Source: Leifsonia williamsii
Lineage (GTDB): Bacteria; Actinomycetota; Actinomycetes; Actinomycetales; Microbacteriaceae
Direction: 5' to 3'
NCBI RefSeq assembly: GCF_030433685.1
Contig: NZ_JAROCF010000001.1
Span: forward strand, 2,232,001-2,296,000
Length of the DNA: 64,000 nt
The notes beneath the pieces are model-generated. The model worked only from the letters and a program-made list of their open reading frames with translations, made no database searches and had not been told where the DNA came from. Positions within the stretch are counted from its first letter, which is position 1. Each line of letters opens with the position of its first letter. This document shows, in pieces, positions 16,887 to 24,355 of the stretch. The translations under genes and the position numbers were made by a program.

Positions 16887-16915
16887 CATACGAACGGGAG
16901 GGCGCCTTCTCGACA
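16887..16915 (-). promoter_or_regulatory. Putative ECF42 promoter, TGTCGA-N17-CGTATG
   Basis: On the minus strand TGTCGA (16915-16910) and CGTATG (16892-16887) are 17 bases apart, 25 bases before the DGPF start. The same motif and spacing precede the second ECF42/DGPF pair (42700-42725). TGTCGA is the -35 I recall for ECF42 promoters in Streptomyces. Confidence 0.75.
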
Positions 16916-17032
16916 TCATGACGGGGGATCGCCGACACGCTCCAGCCCCTCCCGGGGTGAACCGATGAGGTCTTGCGCCGCCGGTCGCCTCCCGGAAGAC
17001 TGGCGACCAGGTGATGACGCCAGGAGGTTGAC

Positions 17033-18154
17033 GTGGAGTACAAGGACATCCCCACCAAGGCCGACATCGAGCGGATCGCCGCCCGCCGGCGTCCCGGTTC
17101 CGTGAGCATCTATCTGCCGACAGGGACCACACCCCCCGAGGCGGACCACGCGCGCATCGAGCTGAAGAACCATCTGGCGCGGGCGCTGCGCGAGTTGGAG
17201 GCCGCGCAGGTTCCGCGCGAGCGCGTCGACGCCGTGCGGGCCGAGGGCGAGCGCATCCTCGAGGACCGCGACTTCTGGCGCTACCAGTCGCGCAGCCTCG
17301 CGGTCTTCCTCGACGGCGAGCTCGCCGAGACGTTCCGGCTGCCGAACCGGCTGTCCTCCTCGTGCGACATCGGCGATCGCTTCTACGTGAAGCCGCTGGT
17401 GCGGGCGATCACGTTCCCGCAGACCGCGCTCGTGCTGGCGCTCGCGCAGAACTCCGTGCGCCTCATCCGCGTCTCACCTGAAGGGCCCGCCACCGAGGTG
17501 GAGGTGCCGGGCATGCCCAAGGATGTCGCGGCGGCCGTCGGCAAGACGAGCGTCAGCGGCCGCTCGGCGGAGGGACGCATCCAGGGGTCCGAAGGTCAGA
17601 AGGTGCGGATGCTGGAGTACGTACAGGCGATCGAGCGCGCCCTGCACCCGGTGCTGGCGACCTCCACCGTCCCGCTGATCCTCGCCGCGACCGAGCCGCT
17701 CGTCGGCATCTTCCGCGGCGCGATCGACCACTCGCGACTGGTCGACGAGGTCATCCCCGGCAACCCGGAGGAGAAGACCGCCGAGGAGCTCGCCGCGGCG
17801 GCGCGGCTCGTGCTCGACCGCGTCTACGCGCAGACCATCGGGCAGCTGAAGGAGGATTTCTCGTCCCGCATCGCCGCCGGGACCGGGCTCGTCGACCTTT
17901 CCGACATCGCGCGCGCGGCCACGTTCGGGGCCGTCGAGACGCTGGTGTTCGACATCGACCGGCGCGTGCCGGGCTCCGTCGACGACGAGTCGGGCGCGAT
18001 CGTGTACGCCGACGAGGACACGATCGCCAACCACGGCGTCGTCGACGAGATCCTGCGCCGGTCGCTCGCGTCGAAGGCGCGGGTCTACGCCCTGCGCGCC
18101 GACGACGTCCCGGGCGGGGGTGCGGCGGCGGCGACCGTGCGCTACCCGGTCTGA
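17033..18154 (+). CDS. baeRF family protein (release-factor-like, type 11)
   Basis: A 373-residue cytoplasmic protein resembling the bacterial archaeo-eukaryotic release factor (baeRF) family. Features that fit are the N-terminal SVSIYLPTG near residue 25, the central beta-rich domain ending in GRIQGSEGQKVRMLEYVQAIERAL, and the C-terminal release-factor-like domain with ILAATEPLVGIFRG near 212 and a final region AATFGAVETLVFDIDR. Members are proposed to act on ribosomes or in translation recovery; the exact role is unproven. It starts with GTG at 17033 behind a perfect AGGAGG. It is divergent from the first ECF42 operon, with 170 bases between starts. Confidence 0.75.
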   Translation: MEYKDIPTKADIERIAARRRPGSVSIYLPTGTTPPEADHARIELKNHLARALRELEAAQVPRERVDAVRAEGERILEDRDFWRYQSRSLAVFLDGELAETFRLPNRLSSSCDIGDRFYVKPLVRAITFPQTALVLALAQNSVRLIRVSPEGPATEVEVPGMPKDVAAAVGKTSVSGRSAEGRIQGSEGQKVRMLEYVQAIERALHPVLATSTVPLILAATEPLVGIFRGAIDHSRLVDEVIPGNPEEKTAEELAAAARLVLDRVYAQTIGQLKEDFSSRIAAGTGLVDLSDIARAATFGAVETLVFDIDRRVPGSVDDESGAIVYADEDTIANHGVVDEILRRSLASKARVYALRADDVPGGGAAAATVRYPV

Positions 18155-18157
18155 CGG

Positions 18158-18670
18158 CTAGCCGGCCGCGTCCTCCAGCGCGACGACGAGCGAGTCCTGC
18201 ACCTCGGCGAGCCACTCGTACACCGCGCGCTGGAACAGGGCGCGCTCGTCGCTCAGGTCGCCGACATCGCCGTCCTGCACGATGTCGAGCCGCGCCGCGA
18301 GCACGAGCCGGATGTCGGTGAGGCAGCGCAGCCACGCCGTCGCCTGCGCCTGGTCGAGCAGCGCCTCCACGGGCCCGTCGTCGGGGCGGGCGAGCGACTC
18401 CACGACCGTGCGGGCGTTGAGGGCCTTGCGCTCGGCGATGCCGTCGGCGGTGAACCGGCGGAACTCGGCCGACTTCTCCGGGTCGCCGGGATAGGCGTCG
18501 GGCAGGAGTCGCACCAGCGCCGGGTCGGTCAGCGCGTCCTCCTCGGGGCGGGAGGCGGCGGCCGCGGCCAGCTCGGCGGCCTCCGCGGCGAGCCGCAGCA
18601 GCAGCTCCACCTCCTCCGGCTCGAAGCGGCCGCGCACGCTCCCGTCGGCGACGGGCTGGAACGGGGTCAT
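18158..18670 (-). CDS. DUF2017 family protein
   Basis: A 170-residue acidic helical protein. The pattern [17 protein letters not shown] near the start, [21 protein letters not shown] in the middle and [19 protein letters not shown] at the end fits DUF2017, a family that in actinobacteria is nearly always encoded next to clpS and is presumably involved in Clp proteolysis. Its ATG overlaps the clpS stop by four bases (ATGA). Function unknown; the linkage is the main clue. Confidence 0.85.
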   Translation of the reverse strand: MTPFQPVADGSVRGRFEPEEVELLLRLAAEAAELAAAAASRPEEDALTDPALVRLLPDAYPGDPEKSAEFRRFTADGIAERKALNARTVVESLARPDDGPVEALLDQAQATAWLRCLTDIRLVLAARLDIVQDGDVGDLSDERALFQRAVYEWLAEVQDSLVVALEDAAG

Positions 18671-18969
18671 GCGTCGGCCTTGGTGAGCGTGGCCCACAGG
18701 CCGTAGTCGTGCATCGCCTCCACGTGCCGCTCCATCTCCTCGCGGGTGCCGGTCGCGACGACCGCCCTGCCGTCATTGTGCACCTGCAGCATCAGCCGCT
18801 CCGCCTCCGCGCAAGGGAAGCCGAAGTAGCTGCGGAACACGTAGCTGACGTACGACATGAGGTTCACCGGGTCGTTCCAGACGATGGTGACCCACGGGCT
18901 GCCCAGGTCGATGCGTTCGTCGAGCCGCTCGTCGAGGCCTTCCTCCGGGCGTGTGCGCACGTCGCCCAT
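18667..18969 (-). CDS. clpS: ATP-dependent Clp protease adaptor ClpS
   Basis: A 100-residue ClpS. The core has [21 protein letters not shown] (split here: [10 protein letters not shown] near residue 32), then [28 protein letters not shown], the helix pair that binds N-degrons and the ClpA/ClpC N-domain. It delivers substrates with destabilising N-terminal residues to ClpCP. The flexible N-terminal tail is about 22 residues and acidic, as usual. It starts inside the TGATG junction with the upstream GH15 gene and ends in an overlap with DUF2017, so the three are one operon. Confidence 0.95.
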   Translation of the reverse strand: MGDVRTRPEEGLDERLDERIDLGSPWVTIVWNDPVNLMSYVSYVFRSYFGFPCAEAERLMLQVHNDGRAVVATGTREEMERHVEAMHDYGLWATLTKADA

Positions 18970-20804
18970 CACCGCGTCGCTCCGGCGCCGGACGGCTCGG
19001 CGTCCGCCGGTTGCGCCAGCGCCTCCGCGATCGCGTCGGCCGCCCGCACGAGCGTCAGGTGCGTGAGCGCCTGCGGCGTGTTGCCTGCCTGCGACCTCCC
19101 CTCGACGTCGTACTCCTCCGACAGCATGCCGACGTCGTTGGCGAACGACAGGAGGCGGTCCATGAGCCGCACCGCGTCCTCCAGACGCCCGGACCGCGCG
19201 TACTGCTCGACCAGCCAGAAGGAGCAGGCGACGAACGGATGCTCCCCGGGCGGCAGGCCGTCGACACCCCGCTCGGTGCGGTAACGCAGCACCAGGCCGT
19301 CGCGCAGCAGGTCCTCCTCGATGGCGCGGACCGTGCCCAGCATCCGCGGGTCGCGCCAGTCGACGTAGCCGACCTGGGCCAGCTGCAGCAGGGAGGCGTC
19401 CACCTCCTTCGTGCCGTAGTACTGCACGTAGGTGCCGCGCTCCTCGTCGAAGCCGTTCGCCTCGATGTCGGCCCGGATCTCGTCGCGGAGCCGCCGCCAG
19501 CGGTCCACCGGACCCTCCAGCCCGTACATCTCCACCGCGCGCACGGCGCAGTCGAACGCCGCCCAGACCAGCGCCCGCGAGTGCGTGAACACCTGCGGGT
19601 CGCCGCGGATCTCCCAGATGCCGTGGTCCGGCTGCCGCCAGTGCTCCTCCAGGTAGCCCATCAGCGCGCGCTGCAGCGCCCACGAGAACCGCGTCTCCGT
19701 GCTGCCGGTGCGCCGCCCGGCGTCCAGCCCCAGCATCACCTCGCCGATCACGTCGGCCTGGAACTGGGTGGAGGCGCCGTTGCCGGTCCGCACCGGGTGC
19801 GCGCCCTGGTAGCCGGGCAGGCTCGCCAGCACGCGCTCGTCGAGGTCGCGCTCGCCCGACAGCCCGTACATGATCTGCACGTCGGCGGGGTCACCCGCGA
19901 TCGCGCGCAGCAGCCAGTCGCGCCAGTGGTCGACCGAGTCGTTGTAGCCGTGGTTCAGCAGCGTCCCGATCGTGAGGGAGGCGTCGCGCAGCCACACGTA
20001 GCGGTAGTCCCAGTTGCGCTCGCCGCCGAACGCCTCGGGGAGGGAGGTCGTCGCCGCGGCCACGATGCCGCCGGTCTCGAAGTGGGTGAGCGCGCGCAGC
20101 AGGATGAGCGAGCGCACCACGTGCTCGTGGTACCGGCCCTCGGCCGTGGCGGCTTCGGGCGTACGGGCGCCGGAGGCCCAGTCCGTCCACCACGCGCGGG
20201 TGGCGTGCAGCGCGTCGTCCACCGGGAGTGGCGGAGGAGCGGAGCGGTGCGACGGGAACCACGTCATCGTCAGGTCGACCGTCTCCCCGGCGCGCACGTC
20301 GAAGGTGCCCTCGTGCGAGTGGTTCGTCGCGTGCAGCAGCGGGCCGCGCAGCACGATCGCGTCCGGGCCGGCCACGGCGACCAGCGCGGGAGGCTCCTCC
20401 GAGAGCTCCTTGCGCACCCACGGGATCGCGTCGGCGTACCCGAACCGGATGCGCAGATCCTGCCGCATCCGTACGGTGCCGCTCACGCCGCGCACCCGCC
20501 GGACGACGTCGGCACGGCCGTCGCCGAGCGGCATCGCGTCGATCACCTCCACCTCGCCCGTCGCGGTGGTCCATCGGGTCACGAGGATCATGGTGTCGCC
20601 GGCGTAGTGCCGGCGGCAGCTCGCCGCGGAATCGTCGGGCGCGAGCAGCCAGCGGCCGTGATCCTCGGTGCCGAGCAGCGCGCCGAACATCGACATGGAG
20701 TCGTAGCGCGGCAGGCAGAGCCAATCGATGCTGCCGTCCTTGCCGACGAGCGCTCCGGTGAAGCAGTCACTGACCAGGGCGTAATCCTCGATGGGGAGCG
20801 ACAT
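18969..20804 (-). CDS. Glycoside hydrolase family 15 (trehalase/glucoamylase-like)
   Basis: A 611-residue cytoplasmic GH15 enzyme. The N-terminal beta domain ([31 protein letters not shown]) is followed by the (alpha/alpha)6 barrel. [16 protein letters not shown] near residue 262 is the family signature, and [20 protein letters not shown] near 565 carries the second catalytic Glu. Mycobacterial GH15 enzymes of this size are trehalases (trehalose to two glucose); a role in degrading the trehalose made by OtsAB about 12 kb away is plausible. It heads an operon with clpS and DUF2017 and is divergent from a G6PD paralogue with only 29 bases between the starts. Confidence 0.88.
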   Translation of the reverse strand: MSLPIEDYALVSDCFTGALVGKDGSIDWLCLPRYDSMSMFGALLGTEDHGRWLLAPDDSAASCRRHYAGDTMILVTRWTTATGEVEVIDAMPLGDGRADVVRRVRGVSGTVRMRQDLRIRFGYADAIPWVRKELSEEPPALVAVAGPDAIVLRGPLLHATNHSHEGTFDVRAGETVDLTMTWFPSHRSAPPPLPVDDALHATRAWWTDWASGARTPEAATAEGRYHEHVVRSLILLRALTHFETGGIVAAATTSLPEAFGGERNWDYRYVWLRDASLTIGTLLNHGYNDSVDHWRDWLLRAIAGDPADVQIMYGLSGERDLDERVLASLPGYQGAHPVRTGNGASTQFQADVIGEVMLGLDAGRRTGSTETRFSWALQRALMGYLEEHWRQPDHGIWEIRGDPQVFTHSRALVWAAFDCAVRAVEMYGLEGPVDRWRRLRDEIRADIEANGFDEERGTYVQYYGTKEVDASLLQLAQVGYVDWRDPRMLGTVRAIEEDLLRDGLVLRYRTERGVDGLPPGEHPFVACSFWLVEQYARSGRLEDAVRLMDRLLSFANDVGMLSEEYDVEGRSQAGNTPQALTHLTLVRAADAIAEALAQPADAEPSGAGATR

Positions 20805-20833
20805 ATCCCCAGTATGGCCGTACTGTCTGGGGC
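20805..20833. promoter_or_regulatory. 29-bp divergent control region with inverted repeats
   Basis: The whole space between two divergent starts. CCCCAG (20807-20812) mirrors CTGGGG (20827-20832) and inside it AGTA (20811-20814) mirrors TACT (20821-20824). Rightward, TACTGT (20821-20826) is seven bases before the G6PD ATG; leftward, CATACT is six bases before the GH15 ATG. Both genes therefore look leaderless, with overlapping promoters and a possible operator. Confidence 0.55.
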
Positions 20834-22210
20834 ATGAAGCAGTCCATCGGCACTCTCGTGATCCTCGGAGCCAGCGGCGATCTGTCGTCCAGGCTCCTGC
20901 TTCCCGCCATCGGCCAGCTGCTGACGCTGCACCCCGACCGCCGGTTCCGCCTCCTCGGAGCGGGGATGGAGGAGTGGGACGACGAGCGCTGGACCTCCGT
21001 CGTGCGGAAGGCGTTCGAGGGCGTCGAGGCGAAGGGTGACGCGATCGACGAGCTGCTGAAGGACACCTCGTACATCCAGGCGGACGTCACGGAGAAGGAC
21101 GACCTGCAGCGCATCTTCGACGCCTGCGAGGGCGCCCCCGCCCTCTACTTCGCGCTGCCGCCGGCGGTGGCGGCGAAGGCGTGCACCGCCCTGGAGGCCA
21201 TGGACCGGTCGGAGGGGCTGACCCTGGCCCTCGAGAAGCCGTTCGGCCTCGACGCCGACAGCGCCCAGGCGCTCAACACCCAGCTGCTGAAGCTCGTCCC
21301 GGAGGAACGCATCCACCGGGTCGACCACTTCCTCGGCCGGTCGACGGTGTTCAACATGATCGGGCTGCGCTTCGCCAACAGCATCTTCGAGCCGGTGTGG
21401 AGCGGCGAGCACATCGACCGGGTCGACATCGTCTACGACGAGACGCTGGGGCTCGAGGACCGCGCCCGCTACTACGACGGCGCCGGCGCGTTGATCGACA
21501 TGATCCAGAGCCACCTGCTGCAGGTGCTCGCGGTGTTCGCGATGGAGCCGCCCGCGACGCTGGAGGCGGTCGACTTCCGCGACGCGAAGGCCGCCGTGCT
21601 GCGAGCGACGCGCGTGCGCGGCGACGACCCGGCCACGAGCAGTCGCCGGGCCCGCTACACGGCCGGGAGCGTCGAGGGCAAGACGATGCCGTCCTACGCG
21701 GACGAGCAGGGCGTCGACCCCTCGCGCAAGACCGAGACGCTGGCGGAGGTCGTGGTGGAGGTCGACACCTGGCGCTGGGCCGGCGTCCCGTTCACCCTCC
21801 GCTCGGGCAAGGCGCTCGGGAGACGCCGCCGGGAGGTCGTGATCACCTTCAAGCCGGCGCGGCACATCCCCTCCGGCCTGCACGGCTCGGTGGAGCCGAC
21901 CCGTCTGCGGATCATGCTCGCGCCCGACGAGATGGCGCTGGAGCTCAACATCAACGGCCCCGGCGACCCGTACGAGATCGACAGGGCGGCGCTGACCGCG
22001 GAGTTCGGGCCGGGGGAGCTGCTGGCCTACGCGGAGGTGCTGGAGGGCATCCTCGACGGCGACCCCACCCTCTCGGTGCGCGCGGACACGGCGGTGCAGT
22101 GCTGGCGGATCGTGGAGCCCGTGATCGCGAGCTGGAAGGCCGACGACGTGCCGCTGGAGGAGTACGCGGCGGGGTCGGAGGGACCGGCGGACTGGCCGGT
22201 GACGCCCTGA
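20834..22210 (+). CDS. zwf: Glucose-6-phosphate dehydrogenase family protein (divergent)
   Basis: A 458-residue G6PD-family enzyme, somewhat shorter than the usual 490-510. The dinucleotide motif GASGDLSSRLLLPA (residues 12-25), EKPFGLD near 138 and RVDHFLGRST near 160 are all present. In canonical Zwf the last motif is RIDHYLGKE: the catalytic His is kept, but Tyr is Phe and the substrate-contacting Lys is Arg. It may therefore be a paralogue with altered substrate rather than the main oxidative-pentose-pathway enzyme; the genome may carry a second zwf beside opcA. It lies divergent from the GH15 gene, sharing a 29-bp control region. Confidence 0.85.
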   Translation: MKQSIGTLVILGASGDLSSRLLLPAIGQLLTLHPDRRFRLLGAGMEEWDDERWTSVVRKAFEGVEAKGDAIDELLKDTSYIQADVTEKDDLQRIFDACEGAPALYFALPPAVAAKACTALEAMDRSEGLTLALEKPFGLDADSAQALNTQLLKLVPEERIHRVDHFLGRSTVFNMIGLRFANSIFEPVWSGEHIDRVDIVYDETLGLEDRARYYDGAGALIDMIQSHLLQVLAVFAMEPPATLEAVDFRDAKAAVLRATRVRGDDPATSSRRARYTAGSVEGKTMPSYADEQGVDPSRKTETLAEVVVEVDTWRWAGVPFTLRSGKALGRRRREVVITFKPARHIPSGLHGSVEPTRLRIMLAPDEMALELNINGPGDPYEIDRAALTAEFGPGELLAYAEVLEGILDGDPTLSVRADTAVQCWRIVEPVIASWKADDVPLEEYAAGSEGPADWPVTP

Positions 22211-22222
22211 GCGGGGCGCCGG

Positions 22223-22723
22223 TTACGCGGCCGAGCGCTCGCTGACGAGCGGGAACTCGCCGGTGACAGGCTTGCGGAGGTCCGTCCACACGGTGATGGG
22301 GGCGGGCTCCCAGCCGAAGGCCGCCGGCTCGGCGTGCTCTTCGACGGGGGAGGCGTCCGCGACGGCGACGTCCGCTGCGGCGGCCGGGGCCTCCACCTCG
22401 GCGGTCCCCTGGGCCGGAGCTGCCGGGAGGTCGGCACGCGGAGCGGCGAGGTGCTGCGGCGCGGAGAAGCCCTCGCCGGCCTCGAGCCGGTTGCGCGCCT
22501 CCACGATCGCGGCGGTGATGCCGACCGAGACCGACTGGGCGAGCACCGAGTGGAAGATCGTGTCGGTGTCGTCCGCGGAGCGGCGCGACACGGTCCACTC
22601 GCCGTTCTCGCCGATGAGCTCGGCCACCTTGCTGTGCACCAGCTCCAGGATCTGTGCGTCCGTCAGCCGGGGCGCCGGCGCGGCCGGGGCCTGAACTGCG
22701 GCGTGCCGCCTACGTCCGAACAT
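22223..22723 (-). CDS. Hypothetical protein, 166 residues
   Basis: Unrecognised cytoplasmic protein. Residues 18-80 form an ordered helical part (DAQILELVHSKVAELIGENGEWTV begins it, with TDTIFHSVLAQSVS later); residues 85-140 are Ala/Pro-rich and probably disordered; a short conserved-looking tail WTDLRKPVTGEFPLVSER ends it. A good GGGAGG site lies nine bases before the ATG at 22723. Convergent with the G6PD gene. Confidence 0.65.
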   Translation of the reverse strand: MFGRRRHAAVQAPAAPAPRLTDAQILELVHSKVAELIGENGEWTVSRRSADDTDTIFHSVLAQSVSVGITAAIVEARNRLEAGEGFSAPQHLAAPRADLPAAPAQGTAEVEAPAAAADVAVADASPVEEHAEPAAFGWEPAPITVWTDLRKPVTGEFPLVSERSAA

Positions 22724-22830
22724 CGCGATCCTCCCAGATTCACCGTCGTGTACCAGTGTCCTGGACGTTCGCGGTGCATCCGGTGCGGACACGCCGTGTG
22801 ATCAGCGGAAATCCGCGGAAGGTTGCGTGT

Positions 22831-23049
22831 TCACTTGCGACCGCGTGCGCCGACCGGCTGCCGCTCGCGCTCGTCGGCCTCCTTCGACTCCGCGATGACC
22901 GTGCCCACGGCGATGACAAGCGAGATCGCGGCGTTGATCCACATGAGCGGCACCCGCCAGTCCTTCGGTCCCTGCCTGCTCGACTGGACGGTCGACCAGA
23001 GCCCGATCGCGGCCGAGATCACGGCGCCGTTGAAGAGGTACTTGCGCAT
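22831..23049 (-). CDS. Small two-helix membrane protein, 72 residues
   Basis: A hypothetical protein with two hydrophobic helices (about residues 5-22 and 36-54) and a charged tail (ESKEADERERQPVGARGRK). An alternative ATG two codons upstream (23055) exists; I prefer 23049 because AAAGG is six bases before it. Nothing links it to a known family. It is divergent from the permease gene (85 bases between starts). Confidence 0.6.
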   Translation of the reverse strand: MRKYLFNGAVISAAIGLWSTVQSSRQGPKDWRVPLMWINAAISLVIAVGTVIAESKEADERERQPVGARGRK

Positions 23050-23133
23050 GCGCATCCTTTCGTCGCCAGAGAGCGTACGCTTCCATCGGCGCCGCCGGGA
23101 GGCAGGACAGCGGGTGCGGCCGGAAGGAGACGG

Positions 23134-24291
23134 ATGCGCACCGCGATCGTGGGGACCGTGCTGCTCGTGCTCGGCGTCGTCGCCGTCATCACCGGCCTGC
23201 TGCCGGTCGCCGACGCGCTGGTGCTCTGGGACCGGGTGTGGCCCATCCTGCTGTTCGTCGCCGCGATCACGGTCGTGACCGAGCTCGCCGCCGAGGCCGG
23301 GGTCTTCACGGCGGTGGCCCAGCGGACGGCGCGTTGGGGGCGGGGCCGGGCCTGGGTGCTGTGGCTGCTGGTCGTCGTCCTCGCCGCGCTGAGCACCGTC
23401 TTCCTCTCGCTCGACACCACCGCCGTGCTGCTGACGCCGGTCGTCATCGTGCTCGCGCGGCATGCCGGGCTGAATCCGCTGCCGTTCGCCCTGACGACGG
23501 TGTGGATGGCGAACGCCGGCTCGCTGCTGCTCCCGGTCTCCAACCTCACGAACCTGCTGGCCCAGCACACGCTGGGAGACCCGTCGCCTCTCGCCTTCGC
23601 CGCGCTGATGTGGGCGCCCGCGCTGGTCGCGATGGTGGTGCCGATGGTCGCCGTGTTCGTCGTCGCCCGCCGCTCGCTGCTCGTGCGCTACGAGACGGGG
23701 GAGGAGGACCCGGTCGAGGACCGCGTGCTGTTCGGCTTCTCCGCCGTGGTCGTCGTCGTGCTGCTGCCGCTGCTCGTCTCCGGGCTGCCCGTGTGGCTGC
23801 CCGCGTCGGCGGCCGCGGTGCTGCTGATCGTGGTGTTCGCGGTGCGCCGGCGCCGGGTGCTGCGGTTCGGGCTGCTGCCGTGGCAGCTGCTCCTGCTCGC
23901 GTCCGGGCTGTTCCTCGTGATCGAGGCGCTGCACAACGTCGGGCTCGGCGAGCTCCTGACGACGCTCTCGGGCAGCGGGGAGTCTCCGCTCGCGCTGCTG
24001 CGGCTCTCGCTCACCGGGATGGTCGGCGCGAACGCGGTCGACAACCTTCCCGCCTACCTCGCCCTGGAGCCCGCCGCCGAGACGCCGGCCCGGCTCGCCG
24101 CCCTGCTGATCGGCGTCAACGCCGGCCCGCTGATCACGCCGTGGGCCTCGCTCGCGACGCTGCTGTGGCACCAGCGCCTCACGTCGTTCGACGTGGAGCT
24201 GCGCTGGAGCCGCTACGTGCTTCTCGGCGCGGTCGTCGCCCCCGTCACCGTCATCCTCGCGACCCTCGCCCTCTCCCTGACCGTCGGGTAA
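23134..24291 (+). CDS. SLC13/ArsB-type permease
   Basis: A 385-residue membrane protein with about ten to eleven helices in two similar halves, as in the ion transporter superfamily. The first half has LSTVFLSLDTTAVLLTPV and the re-entrant SNLTNLLAQ motif, the second GANAVDNLPAYLAL and NAGPLITPWASLATLLW, both near-diagnostic of ArsB/NhaD/SLC13 permeases. Substrate could be arsenite, dicarboxylate or sodium/proton; no ars genes are nearby, so arsenic resistance is not supported by context. Start ATG 23134 follows AAGGAG at 23124-23129. Confidence 0.88.
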   Translation: MRTAIVGTVLLVLGVVAVITGLLPVADALVLWDRVWPILLFVAAITVVTELAAEAGVFTAVAQRTARWGRGRAWVLWLLVVVLAALSTVFLSLDTTAVLLTPVVIVLARHAGLNPLPFALTTVWMANAGSLLLPVSNLTNLLAQHTLGDPSPLAFAALMWAPALVAMVVPMVAVFVVARRSLLVRYETGEEDPVEDRVLFGFSAVVVVVLLPLLVSGLPVWLPASAAAVLLIVVFAVRRRRVLRFGLLPWQLLLLASGLFLVIEALHNVGLGELLTTLSGSGESPLALLRLSLTGMVGANAVDNLPAYLALEPAAETPARLAALLIGVNAGPLITPWASLATLLWHQRLTSFDVELRWSRYVLLGAVVAPVTVILATLALSLTVG

Positions 24292-24293
24292 CC

Positions 24294-24330
24294 GCCGAGT
24301 ACGCGGATTCTCTGAGTACTCGGCAGTTTT
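24294..24330. terminator. Bidirectional terminator between convergent genes
   Basis: GCCGAGTAC (24294-24302) pairs perfectly with GTACTCGGC (24316-24324), loop of 13, then AGTTTT. A further GTACTCGG and CTACTCGGC copy lies at 24346-24363, so alternative pairings exist. It lies between the permease and the YhgE gene. Confidence 0.75.
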
Positions 24331-24355
24331 CGGGCGAATTCGCGCGTACTCGGGG

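Noticed and set aside
23134..24291. Arsenite efflux pump (arsB)
   Set aside because: The fold fits, but there is no arsR, arsC or other arsenic gene near, so only the broad SLC13/ArsB superfamily is claimed.
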